From Lewinellaceae bacterium (GTDB lineage: Bacteria > Bacteroidota > Bacteroidia > Chitinophagales > Saprospiraceae): DNA of 64,000 nt. The stretch is taken from the NCBI GenBank assembly GCA_016708875.1, contig JADJFA010000008.1, positions 62,001 to 126,000 on the forward strand, written 5' to 3'. The notes under the pieces are model-generated. The model searched no databases. It was not told the DNA's origin and worked only from the letters and a program-made list of their open reading frames with translations. Numbering within the stretch: position 1 is the stretch's first letter; every line of letters begins with the position of its first letter. Both the position numbers and the translations under genes were made by a program. Below are positions 1 to 7,875 of this stretch, piece by piece.

Positions 1-1
1 T

Positions 2-478
2 GGCACTTATTTGAACTGCGACAAAGACGAAGAAGTCTGGGGTGGTCTGGAAATCCCATACGATCAAAAGGAGCGCCTAAAGCAGCGGACGGATATCATC
101 AATACATTGACGGAGAAGCACTTAAAGGTTGGGCAGGCCGATCAAACCATTATTGAAATTCATGTGGACTCTCGAAGTCAGGATAAAAAACAAGACGTTT
201 TTTTCTACTTCCGTCCTGGCAGCGACCCTAGTTTGGATCTGGCAGAACACATCCACCAAACATTTGCAACCAAATATCGCAAGGCACAAGGAGGTCGGGG
301 CTATAGTGGCACTGTCAGTTCGCGCCATCTGTTTACACTTAAGGAAACCTACACTCCACGGGCGGTATACATCGAACTTGCCAACATCCAAAACGACTGG
401 GATCAGCAGCGAATCGTAATTCAGAACAACCGTCAGGCCATTGCGAACTGGATTTGTCATGCGCTTTTGACGCAGTAG
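2..478 (+). CDS. N-acetylmuramoyl-L-alanine amidase, C-terminal part (5' truncated by window edge)
   Basis: This looks like the C-terminal two thirds of an Amidase_3 (AmiC/CwlV-type) zinc amidase, which cleaves the bond between MurNAc and the stem peptide. Visible landmarks are an R-T-x-x-x-N segment followed by IEIHVDS, which matches the family's SIHAN zinc-histidine strand, then a YF/S/LAE block, an RG(Y) loop, and a terminal VYIELANIQNDWDQQ stretch that matches the metal-binding glutamate and N-x-x-D region. The frame is open to base 2 and the first possible start in view is a TTG at 11, inside the conserved fold, so the gene begins outside the window. The TAG stop lies in a palindrome shared with gldC. 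The family call is moderately secure; the exact subfamily is not. Confidence 0.6.
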   Translation, partial: GTYLNCDKDEEVWGGLEIPYDQKERLKQRTDIINTLTEKHLKVGQADQTIIEIHVDSRSQDKKQDVFFYFRPGSDPSLDLAEHIHQTFATKYRKAQGGRGYSGTVSSRHLFTLKETYTPRAVYIELANIQNDWDQQRIVIQNNRQAIANWICHALLTQ

Positions 479-524
479 GGCGAAATTTATTTCGCCTCAA
501 TTTGGCGAAATAAATTTCGCCCTA
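476..524. terminator. Perfect inverted repeat between convergent genes, probable bidirectional terminator
   Basis: Two 21-base arms (476-496 and 504-524) are perfect reverse complements around a 7-base loop. Each arm contains its own 18-bp palindrome, GGCGAAAT-NN-ATTTCGCC. Both flanking stop codons (TAG of the amidase at 476-478 and TAG of gldC at 522-524) are the outer three bases of the arms. A third copy of the same palindrome lies at 28513-28530. Confidence 0.7.
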
Positions 525-875
525 CTCCTTCGGCACAATCTCCGTCTGCTGCCCAAAGTAGTGTGCAAATTTCGCCACATCCTCCGCCAACTCCTTGTTT
601 TGAGTAGCCTTCAGGTAGGTTTGGCTGAGCGAGCGCAGTATTTGATAGAAAAAGCGGTCCATTTCCAGCACCTGCATTTCTTTGGTCCAGAGGTCAATGC
701 GCAAGGTGTCGCGGTGTTCTTTGTCAAAAAGCGCAATGGCCATTGCTTTGCATTCTTCGAGCACACCGCCGTTGCGGTCGCTGGCGCCCCATTCGATGCG
801 CACGGGCACTTGTTCGGCGTTCAGGCCTACGCGGAGGGTTATATCGCTGGTTTTCACCACTTCGTTCGAATCCAT
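522..875 (-). CDS. gldC: Gliding motility protein GldC
   Basis: A 117-residue soluble protein matching GldC of Bacteroidota in length and in the diagnostic central block, where TLRIDLWTKEM is followed by a short spacer and RFFYQ. The N-terminal half has the family's VP-x-x-I-x-W-x-A pattern. GldC is associated with the gliding/T9SS apparatus and is known as a small accessory protein of unclear biochemical role. Start at ATG 875; a -7-type element (TACTTTTG) lies about 30 bases upstream. It is convergent with the amidase and shares its terminator. The T9SS cargo proteins elsewhere in the window fit its presence. Confidence 0.9.
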   Translation of the reverse strand: MDSNEVVKTSDITLRVGLNAEQVPVRIEWGASDRNGGVLEECKAMAIALFDKEHRDTLRIDLWTKEMQVLEMDRFFYQILRSLSQTYLKATQNKELAEDVAKFAHYFGQQTEIVPKE

Positions 876-905
876 GGAATGAAATTTATTTCAATAAAAG
901 AGCGG

Positions 906-913
906 CAAAAGTA
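906..913 (-). promoter_or_regulatory. Bacteroidota -7 promoter element for gldC
   Basis: Minus-strand TACTTTTG matches the TAnnTTTG consensus of the phylum, 31 bases before the gldC ATG. No clear -33 TTG is seen. Confidence 0.5.
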
Positions 914-999
914 GTAAAAAGCAGGAATTTGGGTCGAGTTTTGGTAGCGGTTGCGCTGAAATTACCTGTTAAAACAATGATTGCATAAAACACCTATTC

Positions 1000-1629
1000 A
1001 TGAATAAGATAAAAACCGCAAAAGAAATTTTCAACCACTACGCGATTGATTATCAGAACAAATTCATGAACGTGGATTTGTACCAGCATTCTTTCGATTT
1101 GTTTTGCAACAACATTCCAAAGGAAAATGCGGAGATTTTAGAAATCGCGTGTGGCCCAGGTAACATCACTAAATATCTATTAAATATACGCCCAGATTTC
1201 AAAATTTTAGGAATTGATTTAGCCCCAAACATGATTGAACTCGCCAGAATTAATAACCCTGAGGCCAAATTTGAAGTAATGGACTGCCGGGAAATTGGTT
1301 TGCTACCAAATAAATATGATGCAATTATGTGCGGTTTTTGCTTGCCATATCTTTCCAAACAAGAGACTATAAAATTGATTAACGACGCTACTTTGTAATT
1401 AAAATCTGACGGCGTAATTTATATTAGCACTATGGAAGACGATTATAATAATTCGGGAATACAGACCAATAGTTATGGTGATCAAATATACATGTACTTC
1501 CATCAGTCGGATTATTTGACCCAGGCACTTCAAGCAAATGGGTTTAAAATTATTGATTTAACACGACAGGATTATCCAACACAAGCGGAGACCAAAACGA
1601 CCGATTTGTTGATCCTGGCCAGAAAATAA
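1000..1629 (+). pseudogene. Class I SAM-dependent methyltransferase interrupted by one in-frame stop
   Basis: Reading frame 1000-1629 codes a 209-codon class I methyltransferase with a single TAA at 1396-1398. Motif I (EIACGPGN, residues 49-56) and the ribose-binding acid (GIDLAPNM, D73) are intact, followed by FEVMDCRE and the family block CGFCLPYLS. After the stop the same frame continues with LKSDGVIYIST and ends in a normal DLLILARK strand. The stop sits where relatives have Leu in a K-L-L-K-P-N-G turn, so a single TTA to TAA change explains it. The downstream half also has its own ATG at 1432. Either a recent nonsense mutation or a base-call error. Substrate unknown. Confidence 0.75.
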
Positions 1630-1656
1630 AAATGCTCCTCAACAGGGATCGTTTCT

Positions 1657-1664
1657 TAAGTTTG
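1657..1664 (+). promoter_or_regulatory. -7 promoter element directly before the AddB-like gene
   Basis: TAAGTTTG fits TAnnTTTG and ends only 7 bases before the ATG at 1672, which implies a very short or absent leader. Confidence 0.45.
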
Positions 1665-1671
1665 CCCCAAA

Positions 1672-4344
1672 ATGCTCCTTCACCTAGGCCACGAATTCGA
1701 CTCCATCGTACATGCCCCGCCCAGTTCACAGCGCGAGGGCGAATACTTCGCAGGCCCTTCCAAACTGCTGCTTTGGCTTGAAGGGCAACTGGGTCTGAGC
1801 GGATACAGGAGCAATACTGCCTATCTGCGTATTGAATTGTACCGGCAAGCGCTCGGTCAACATCTTGCAGAAACTGCCAAATCTTCAGCGCCTTTTTTTG
1901 ACAAATCCTTTGCCGCCGACCGCTTTGCCAGCGCTGAAGCTTTACTCGCCTGGCGCGACGAACTCCTGCTTGCTGGCTGGGATTTTGCGCTGTCCACATC
2001 CCTTCCACCCCGCCTCCGTGATCTTGCTGAAGTGGAAGTGTTCTTCCAAAAAAAACTCCAGGACCCTGAATTGGGCGTTCAAGCCGCAGGTTTCGCCGAC
2101 CGTTATGCGCAGGTGTTGGAATCCCTGAAATTCCGGCATTGCTCCCTTGAAAAAATCCTGCTCTACGAACCTGAACATTTACAAACGCCTGTGATACAAC
2201 GGGTTTTGCAAATGCTCCGAAAGCACAAGATTGCAATCGAACAAGTGGAGATTCACGGCGCTGCAAGGCCTGATTCCCGATTGGGCAAGTTGCAACACGG
2301 CATGGGCTCTGGAAAGGGCAAACTGGCCCTGCTCTGTACCCGTCGCGACTCGGATGCGGCCACTTTTTTGGCGCAAACAATTAATGAAAACCCAGATTAC
2401 CGGCCAACTTTTCTATTGCCAGAAATGAACCTATTGCTGGAGCAAAACCTTGTGAATGAGGGCTTTGCGCCAATGGGGGTGCTTTCTGCCTCGCTTGCCC
2501 GGCCTTCGCTGCAAGTGCTCAAACTTGCTCCGGCTTTCTTGTGGGAACCTGTGGACGTGTTTAAAATCATGGAGTTTGTTACGCTGCCTGTAAAACCTTT
2601 AGAGGCAGGACTGGCGTTAGAAATTGCGCGTGTTTTGGCTGAAAAACCAGGTTTATTCAGCGATACCTGGTTTGCAGCGGTGTTCGGTTATTTGGAACAA
2701 GCCAATGTGCCAAAAGAAGCCCGGGAACAGTACGATTTTTGGTTCGACCGACGGCGTTATCCGGCGGATGCTACGGCCCCAAAACGTGACGCCGTAGCAC
2801 TTTACGGCTACTTGCAGGAGTGGGCGCAGATTTATTACGAGGAATCCGGCAGCAACAACCCTTCGCTGCTGGTGTTGGCAGAGCAGGCCCGACGTATTCG
2901 CGAACTCTTGGAAACGCTGCCAGAACAACGGATCGGTTTCCTTGAATTGGAACGCATTGTGCGTACCATTTATGAACCGTCACCTATGCAGTTAGCGCCT
3001 GCCGAAGTGGGGAGTTTTGCGTTCGTGCACCAGGCTGGCGCCTTTGCTGCACCTGTCGAAGACTTGGTTTGGTGGAATTGTGTATTTGAAAATACTACTC
3101 CGCCGCCAGACAAATGGCAAAAAGAAGAACGATTATTTCTTCAAAATCAAGGAGTTGCGCTTGAAACGCCTCGTCAACAAAGTCAACGCAAACAACTGCT
3201 TCAACTCCGGCCAGTCCTACAAACCTCTCGAAGTCTGTTGCTTGTAATTCCCGAACAGGTGGACGGCGCAGAGGCCGTTCAACCGCTTTTACTCAGCGAT
3301 ATTGAGGCCATTTTTGGATCAGAAATTAAGGACTTCAGTTTCCATCTGTCGCGCGAAAACGATCGTGTACGCTTTGCAGAATGGTTGAAAATTCCGAATC
3401 AAGAACGTGTTTCCACTCGCTCTGCCTCACGTCCAAAGCCCATTATTCAACTTTCTAATCCAAATCTATTTACAGAAAGTGAATATGAAACCCCGACCAA
3501 TCTCGACAGCCTCTTTTATTACCCGCACCGTTGGTTTTTTCGTCAAAAACTGCGGCTTTATCGCTCCAGTCTGCTCAGTGTAACGGGCGACAATACTTTG
3601 CTGGGCAGCCTCGCGCACCGTTTTTTTGAAAAACTTTTGAAAGAAAACCTTGCGAACCTAGACAGGCGAGCCTTAAACGAATGGGTGGAGCAGGAAGCCA
3701 GCACATTGTTCCCCCGCGAAGGAGCGACTCTATTGCTATATGGTCGTGAGCCAGAACGGATGGCTTTTCTCAACAAGGTAAAAAACGCCGCCTGGAGCCT
3801 GGTCTCCCTGTTGCGAAACAATGGCTGGGAAGTGGAAAACACTGAAATGGAACTACAGGGCAATTTCGTAGGGATGCACGTGCGCGGCAAGGCAGACCTG
3901 GTGCTGCGTCGAGGAGAGGAGAAAGCCATTATTGACCTGAAATGGAGTGGGGCAAAACGCCGTAAAGAATTGATACAGAATGGGGAAGACCTTCAATTAG
4001 TCTTGTATGCGCATCTATTGCCGCCTCCAGATCAATGGCCGCATACGGCTTACTTCATCCTCGATGAAGGCAAAATGGTGGCCCGAAATGCTGCTGCTTT
4101 TCAGGAGGCCGTAGTGGCGGGGCGGGGCGGCGACGATCACATTACTGCTTGTACAGCCATTTTTGAAAAGATGGAAAAGACCTATACCTGGCGGCTTACC
4201 CAATTGCGAAAAGGCTTGCTTGAGCTACGAACAGCCCGCACTGCGCCCGAACTGGAGGCGTTGTATGAAGGCCAATTATTTGAACTCCTTGAAATGAAAA
4301 ACGAGGACGCACGCTGGGATGATTACAAGACGTTGCTTGGATGA
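1672..4344 (+). CDS. AddB/RexB-like PD-(D/E)XK nuclease family protein
   Basis: An 890-residue protein with the layout of AddB-type recombination nucleases: a long helicase-like N-terminal region without a Walker A motif and a C-terminal PD-(D/E)XK nuclease. The nuclease core shows GSLAHRFF (H649), a GKADLV acid (D742) and IIDLKW (D755, K757), followed by a QLVLYA helix. Bacterial AddB enzymes usually hold a 4Fe-4S cluster through four cysteines around the nuclease; here the expected first position is a tyrosine (LFYYPHRWFF) and no terminal C-x-x-C-x5-C is present, so the cluster is probably absent. No AddA/UvrD partner lies next to it. Role inferred as double-strand break processing. ATG at 1672 is supported by the adjacent promoter element. 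Confidence 0.75.
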   Translation: MLLHLGHEFDSIVHAPPSSQREGEYFAGPSKLLLWLEGQLGLSGYRSNTAYLRIELYRQALGQHLAETAKSSAPFFDKSFAADRFASAEALLAWRDELLLAGWDFALSTSLPPRLRDLAEVEVFFQKKLQDPELGVQAAGFADRYAQVLESLKFRHCSLEKILLYEPEHLQTPVIQRVLQMLRKHKIAIEQVEIHGAARPDSRLGKLQHGMGSGKGKLALLCTRRDSDAATFLAQTINENPDYRPTFLLPEMNLLLEQNLVNEGFAPMGVLSASLARPSLQVLKLAPAFLWEPVDVFKIMEFVTLPVKPLEAGLALEIARVLAEKPGLFSDTWFAAVFGYLEQANVPKEAREQYDFWFDRRRYPADATAPKRDAVALYGYLQEWAQIYYEESGSNNPSLLVLAEQARRIRELLETLPEQRIGFLELERIVRTIYEPSPMQLAPAEVGSFAFVHQAGAFAAPVEDLVWWNCVFENTTPPPDKWQKEERLFLQNQGVALETPRQQSQRKQLLQLRPVLQTSRSLLLVIPEQVDGAEAVQPLLLSDIEAIFGSEIKDFSFHLSRENDRVRFAEWLKIPNQERVSTRSASRPKPIIQLSNPNLFTESEYETPTNLDSLFYYPHRWFFRQKLRLYRSSLLSVTGDNTLLGSLAHRFFEKLLKENLANLDRRALNEWVEQEASTLFPREGATLLLYGREPERMAFLNKVKNAAWSLVSLLRNNGWEVENTEMELQGNFVGMHVRGKADLVLRRGEEKAIIDLKWSGAKRRKELIQNGEDLQLVLYAHLLPPPDQWPHTAYFILDEGKMVARNAAAFQEAVVAGRGGDDHITACTAIFEKMEKTYTWRLTQLRKGLLELRTARTAPELEALYEGQLFELLEMKNEDARWDDYKTLLG

Positions 4345-4354
4345 ATTTGATTTA

Positions 4355-4453
4355 CGATTTTGGATTTACGATTTACGATTATTTTGATCCGAAAAAGGCA
4401 TGAATCGTGCCTTTTTCGGATCAAAATAATCGTAAATCGTAAATCCAAAATCG
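4355..4453. repeat. 46-bp perfect inverted repeat with 7-base loop
   Basis: Arms 4355-4400 and 4408-4453 are exact reverse complements. The arm contains tandem copies of the word GATTTAC/GATTTACGATT and ends in a GC-containing tip. It begins 11 bases after the AddB-like stop and ends 27 bases before the plsC start, so it fills the spacer. It could act as a terminator or mRNA-stabilising hairpin; it has no open frame of its own. Confidence 0.85.
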
Positions 4454-4467
4454 CAAATCGCAATTCC

Positions 4468-4475
4468 TACCTTCG
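4468..4475 (+). promoter_or_regulatory. -7-like element before plsC
   Basis: TACCTTCG differs from TAnnTTTG at one base and ends 4 bases before the ATG at 4480. The same octamer stands 2 bases before the sigma-factor start at 40538. Confidence 0.35.
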
Positions 4476-4479
4476 CGCC

Positions 4480-5202
4480 ATGGCAAAAATCTGGGCTATA
4501 TACGCTGCGGCACTTTTTCTGATTTTGATGACGCTTAGTCTCCCAATCGTTGGCCTGAACATGGCGATTACGCCCGGAAAACGGGCTTTGAGGAACAATA
4601 TTTATTACCTGCACCACATATTCACGCCTATTTTCTTGACCCTGGTAGGCATTCGCTTAAAGGTGGAAGGCCGCGAGCGGATTGACCCAAAAAAGAGTTA
4701 TGTTATCGTCGGCAACCACAGGTCTTCGCTTGATTTTATTGTGAACGGTCATGCATTTCCTGGAGTATTCCGATTTTTGGCAAAACAAGAATTGCTCAAA
4801 ATTCCGGTATTTGGTCTGATCGTTAGAAAGATGTGCCTGGTGGTAGATAGAAGTAGCGCGATGAGTCGAGCGCGTAGCGTAGTAGCCTTAAAACAGCAAT
4901 TGGCTGAAGGCTGGAGTATTTTTATTTATCCCGAAGGAAGCCGAAATGATACCGAACTGCCACTTGCCCCTTTCTTTGACGGTGCATTTCGAATCGCCAT
5001 CCAAACCGGGGCGCCCGTGGCTGTGCAGACCATTGTCAACATCCGCCATATCACCGCCAACGGCGAAGGACTTCGTCCCGGCACAGTTCGTATTGTCTGG
5101 GAGGAACCGATCGAAACAGAAGGCCTTGATTCTAAGGACATTGAAAATCTGAAAGAAAAAGCAGAAAATTTGATGAAGCAAAGGTTAGGTTTTGAAAAGT
5201 AG
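4480..5202 (+). CDS. plsC: 1-acyl-sn-glycerol-3-phosphate acyltransferase (PlsC family)
   Basis: A 240-residue membrane-associated acyltransferase that esterifies lysophosphatidate (or a related lysolipid) in phospholipid synthesis. It has one N-terminal hydrophobic segment (residues 4-26), the catalytic H-x4-D motif in GNHRSSLDF (H80, D85), a FLAKQELLKIP block, and the substrate-binding YPEGSRND motif. The frame is open upstream to 4360, but that part is the right arm of the 46-bp inverted repeat. ATG 4480 gives the usual N-terminus and has a promoter-like element just in front. Confidence 0.88.
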   Translation: MAKIWAIYAAALFLILMTLSLPIVGLNMAITPGKRALRNNIYYLHHIFTPIFLTLVGIRLKVEGRERIDPKKSYVIVGNHRSSLDFIVNGHAFPGVFRFLAKQELLKIPVFGLIVRKMCLVVDRSSAMSRARSVVALKQQLAEGWSIFIYPEGSRNDTELPLAPFFDGAFRIAIQTGAPVAVQTIVNIRHITANGEGLRPGTVRIVWEEPIETEGLDSKDIENLKEKAENLMKQRLGFEK

Positions 5203-5295
5203 GCACACTAAGAGGGAAACTCGTGCCCACTATTGCAAGCCTTCATTTCAAATACTTTTGCTCAAACGGAGGTCAAACAGAACCATCAACCGATT

Positions 5296-5886
5296 ATGAG
5301 CCAATCACCACCTTGGACCGACAAGGCCATCGTCACCGCCATTGCTGCGGGTGGCACAGGGCGTGATGCGGCCCTGCAATGGTGGTTTGGCAACGAAGGA
5401 TTGCAACGCTGGGTAAGACAATACGCCATGCAACATGGTGGTTCAGAAGCCGATGGGGAGGATTTATACCACGATTCGTTCATCACTTTTGACCGATTGC
5501 TGCGCGAAGGGAAGTATCGGGAAGAAGCGTCGCTGAAAACTTTTTTTTGCAGTATTGCAAAATGGCAATGGCTCAACCGGCAAAGAAAGCAAGGGAGAAT
5601 GGTATCAATGGACGAAGGCGAACGGCTTGAAATAGCGCTATTTACGGAAGATGAGATGTATGACCGGGAGCGCCAGGCGGTTTTCCAAAAGATGCTCGCC
5701 GCGCTCGGGGAAAAATGTAAACGGATGCTTACCCTTTACCAACTAAGTCACTCCATGAAAGAAATCGCCACCGAAATGGGATATGCCTCTGACCAGGTAG
5801 CGATGAATCAATGTTCTGAATGCCGCAAAAAACTAAAGGCACTGATTGAAAACAGCCACGAACTCAAAGAATTTTTCAACATTTAA
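5296..5886 (+). CDS. RNA polymerase sigma-70 family factor (ECF-like), divergent
   Basis: A 196-residue protein with the two-domain layout of extracytoplasmic-function sigma factors. Region 2 is recognisable as EDLYHDSFITFDRLL followed by ASLKTFF and IAKWQWLNRQRK; region 4 is a helix-turn-helix ending in EIATEMGYASDQVAMNQ then CRKKLK. ATG 5296 is preferred over an upstream TTG at 5233 because the domain starts shortly after it. The next gene (5906) codes a small single-pass membrane protein. The same arrangement recurs at 40538-41858, which suggests a sigma factor with a membrane partner in place of a classical zinc anti-sigma factor. Confidence 0.8.
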   Translation: MSQSPPWTDKAIVTAIAAGGTGRDAALQWWFGNEGLQRWVRQYAMQHGGSEADGEDLYHDSFITFDRLLREGKYREEASLKTFFCSIAKWQWLNRQRKQGRMVSMDEGERLEIALFTEDEMYDRERQAVFQKMLAALGEKCKRMLTLYQLSHSMKEIATEMGYASDQVAMNQCSECRKKLKALIENSHELKEFFNI

Positions 5887-5905
5887 TCCCCGCTGCAATG
5901 ACATC

Positions 5906-6649
5906 ATGCCTTACAATTCAAACGAACGGCTCGAACGCGAAGCCCGCGAATCACTCGTAGCCTCCGATCTCAGCGCCAAAATGAAGCAGTGGCGCGAACA
6001 AAGTCCGCCTCCGGCAGGCGGAGGAGGCGGAATTTCACCGCTTCGCATTTTGCTTGTGCTGCTCTTGCTTGGGGGAGCAGCCTGGCTATTTTGGCCGCAA
6101 AAGGAACAGAAAACACCCCCGCTTCAAGAGCAGCCTGCTGAATTGCCCGCTCCGCCACAATCGCCTGTGCCAGAAGATATTAAACCTGTTGAGGAGCCAA
6201 TTGCTCAAAAACCAAGCACAGTATCGAATCGTTACCTCGCCCTTGCACAGTCAAATTACCGCTCCCCCGACTTTGCCTCTGATATCCGTGGAGAGGCGAG
6301 CGAAGGCCAAAATGCACTCAACGATGCCAGGCTTGCGCTGGCCGAGCGCAGATTTTCAGATGCACTTATTGCCTTGAAAAATACTCCGTCTGAATACAAT
6401 ACTGATGCTGCCTATTTGCGCGGTCATGCGCTTTTTGGGCAGAAAAAATTTCCACAATCGGCGGTAGTTTTTGGCCAATTGACCGGGAGCATTCGCTACG
6501 GCGAGGCCGCGCAGTGGTACGAGTTATTGTCTTTGTTGCCCGAATTTGAGGAAAACAAATCTGTGATTTTGAAGAAGTTAAAGCGAATTTCGGAAGATGA
6601 AGATCATGCGTTTTACCAAGAAGCCAGAGATTTGTATCAGTCGCTTTAG
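5906..6649 (+). CDS. Single-pass membrane protein with TPR-like C-terminal domain, partner of the sigma factor
   Basis: 247 residues: a charged cytoplasmic N-terminus of about 43 residues, one membrane helix (about 45-63, LLVLLLLGGAAWLFW), a proline/glutamate-rich linker (65-110), and a helical C-terminal domain with paired-helix TPR character (ARLALAERRFSDALIAL, AAYLRGHALFGQKKFPQSA). It starts 19 bases after the sigma stop. Its layout equals that of the protein encoded at 41199, although sequence identity is low. A role as an anti-sigma or scaffolding partner is an inference from position. ATG 5906 was chosen because the frame upstream overlaps the sigma gene. Confidence 0.6.
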   Translation: MPYNSNERLEREARESLVASDLSAKMKQWREQSPPPAGGGGGISPLRILLVLLLLGGAAWLFWPQKEQKTPPLQEQPAELPAPPQSPVPEDIKPVEEPIAQKPSTVSNRYLALAQSNYRSPDFASDIRGEASEGQNALNDARLALAERRFSDALIALKNTPSEYNTDAAYLRGHALFGQKKFPQSAVVFGQLTGSIRYGEAAQWYELLSLLPEFEENKSVILKKLKRISEDEDHAFYQEARDLYQSL

Positions 6650-6651
6650 AC

Positions 6652-7605
6652 CTATTTGCTTAAAAATGCCCTAATAATCGCAAACTCCTTTGCAGGTTCT
6701 TCCACCTGCGGGTTGTGGCCGCTGAATTCAAACATTTCAAACTGGGCTTGCGGGCAGTAGGTCTTATATTTCACCATCATCCAGGGCACAGCAACACGGT
6801 CATACCGACCAGCAACGATCAGTATGGGCATTTTCAGCGATTGCAATTGTTTGCGGAAGTCAAAATTGCCAATATCGTTCCCCACGATAAAATCGCCGTC
6901 TTTTCCAACCAATTGGTAATACAAGGCTGCATTAAAAGGATTTGGATACGGTTTCCTGCCTCTGTTCCTGAAATTGGCCGGGTTGTAGGCGTATAAAAAG
7001 CCATAAGGGACTTTGCCGTAAATCTCCTGGTGGATTGGATCGCTTGATATGGCGCCTCGCTCCCTGATTTTCATCAGCGTATCCCATACCTCTGGGTAAT
7101 TGGTTCTGATTTCATGGTTGGAATTGTCGTCGTTTTCCTGCCACATTATAAAACTGTGGAAGGAATTGGCTAAGATCAAGTGCTTTACCCGATCCGGGTA
7201 TTTAACGGCATAACCTTGAGCAACAACGCCTCCATAAGAATGCCCGAGAATATTGATGCTCGAATAACCCATGGCTTTGCGCAAACCTTCCAGGTCTTCA
7301 ATGTCGCGCTCTAAGGAATATTCCTGCACATTCTTTGCGGTATCGGATTTTCCACGTCCGAAACCATCAAAATAGACCAACGTATTTGTGTTGGAAAGGG
7401 AATCAAAACTTCTTAAACCATAATGGGAACCACCTGGTCCTCCGGCGATCAAAAAGAGTGGGTCGCCTTTGCCAAAACTGACAGTCCAAAGTTTTGCGCC
7501 GTTGACGGTGTAATATTTGCCGTCGGTTTGGCTGTCGGGGAAATTTTGGGCGGTTGATAAAGTGCTGAGGAAAAGGAAAAAGACTAAGGTTGAGATGTTT
7601 TTCAT
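6652..7605 (-). CDS. Secreted alpha/beta hydrolase, proline iminopeptidase-like
   Basis: 317 residues with a Sec signal peptide (cleavage near AQ, residues 19-20). The fold carries an oxyanion-hole GGPGGSHYG, a nucleophile elbow GHSYGG (S123), the acid in AGRYDRV (D269) and the histidine in SGHNPQ (H297), so the triad is complete. The GGPGG and YFDGFGRGKSD blocks resemble the S33 proline iminopeptidase / prolyl aminopeptidase group. The substrate cannot be told from sequence; a periplasmic peptidase or esterase is likely. It is convergent with the membrane protein gene (2 bases between stops). Confidence 0.82.
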   Translation of the reverse strand: MKNISTLVFFLFLSTLSTAQNFPDSQTDGKYYTVNGAKLWTVSFGKGDPLFLIAGGPGGSHYGLRSFDSLSNTNTLVYFDGFGRGKSDTAKNVQEYSLERDIEDLEGLRKAMGYSSINILGHSYGGVVAQGYAVKYPDRVKHLILANSFHSFIMWQENDDNSNHEIRTNYPEVWDTLMKIRERGAISSDPIHQEIYGKVPYGFLYAYNPANFRNRGRKPYPNPFNAALYYQLVGKDGDFIVGNDIGNFDFRKQLQSLKMPILIVAGRYDRVAVPWMMVKYKTYCPQAQFEMFEFSGHNPQVEEPAKEFAIIRAFLSK

Positions 7606-7739
7606 AGCATGAATATTTTACCGGCTAAGGTAAAATGTTTTCCTGTTTCCCCCTCCCCTTTGAACAGGATTCCAATTGCACATGTTGCCCTCAGATTCAC
7701 GCGAACGACAGGTTGCTTTCTGAATCTCCACCCTAGTTT

Positions 7740-7875
7740 TGAAAGCACCCCCCCCCCCCTCCCCAGCCGGCTTTACGACTTGGAGGCGGGGGCCCCCCCC
7801 CACCACGCGGGCCCCTAAGGCGCGTTCACCGGCCGTTTTCTCGGTTGCTCCCCCCCCCCCGTTTCCCAGGCGGCA
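7740..7875. other. C/G homopolymer block, probable assembly artefact
   Basis: Between 7740 and 7875 the sequence switches abruptly to runs of 9-14 C separated by short GC-rich pieces, unlike the roughly 45-50% GC around it. It replaces the C-terminal end of the T9SS sorting domain of the neighbouring gene, whose reading becomes nonsense exactly where the block starts. This is most simply an unreliable consensus or misjoined read end. Confidence 0.6.

Noticed and set aside
1629..1685. A near-identical pair AAAATGCTCCTC and AAAATGCTCCTT 40 bases apart
   Set aside because: Only 12 bases long and without further structure; probably coincidence around the start codon.
4360..4479. N-terminal extension of plsC
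   Set aside because: It is the hairpin arm read in frame; the family N-terminus begins at ATG 4480.
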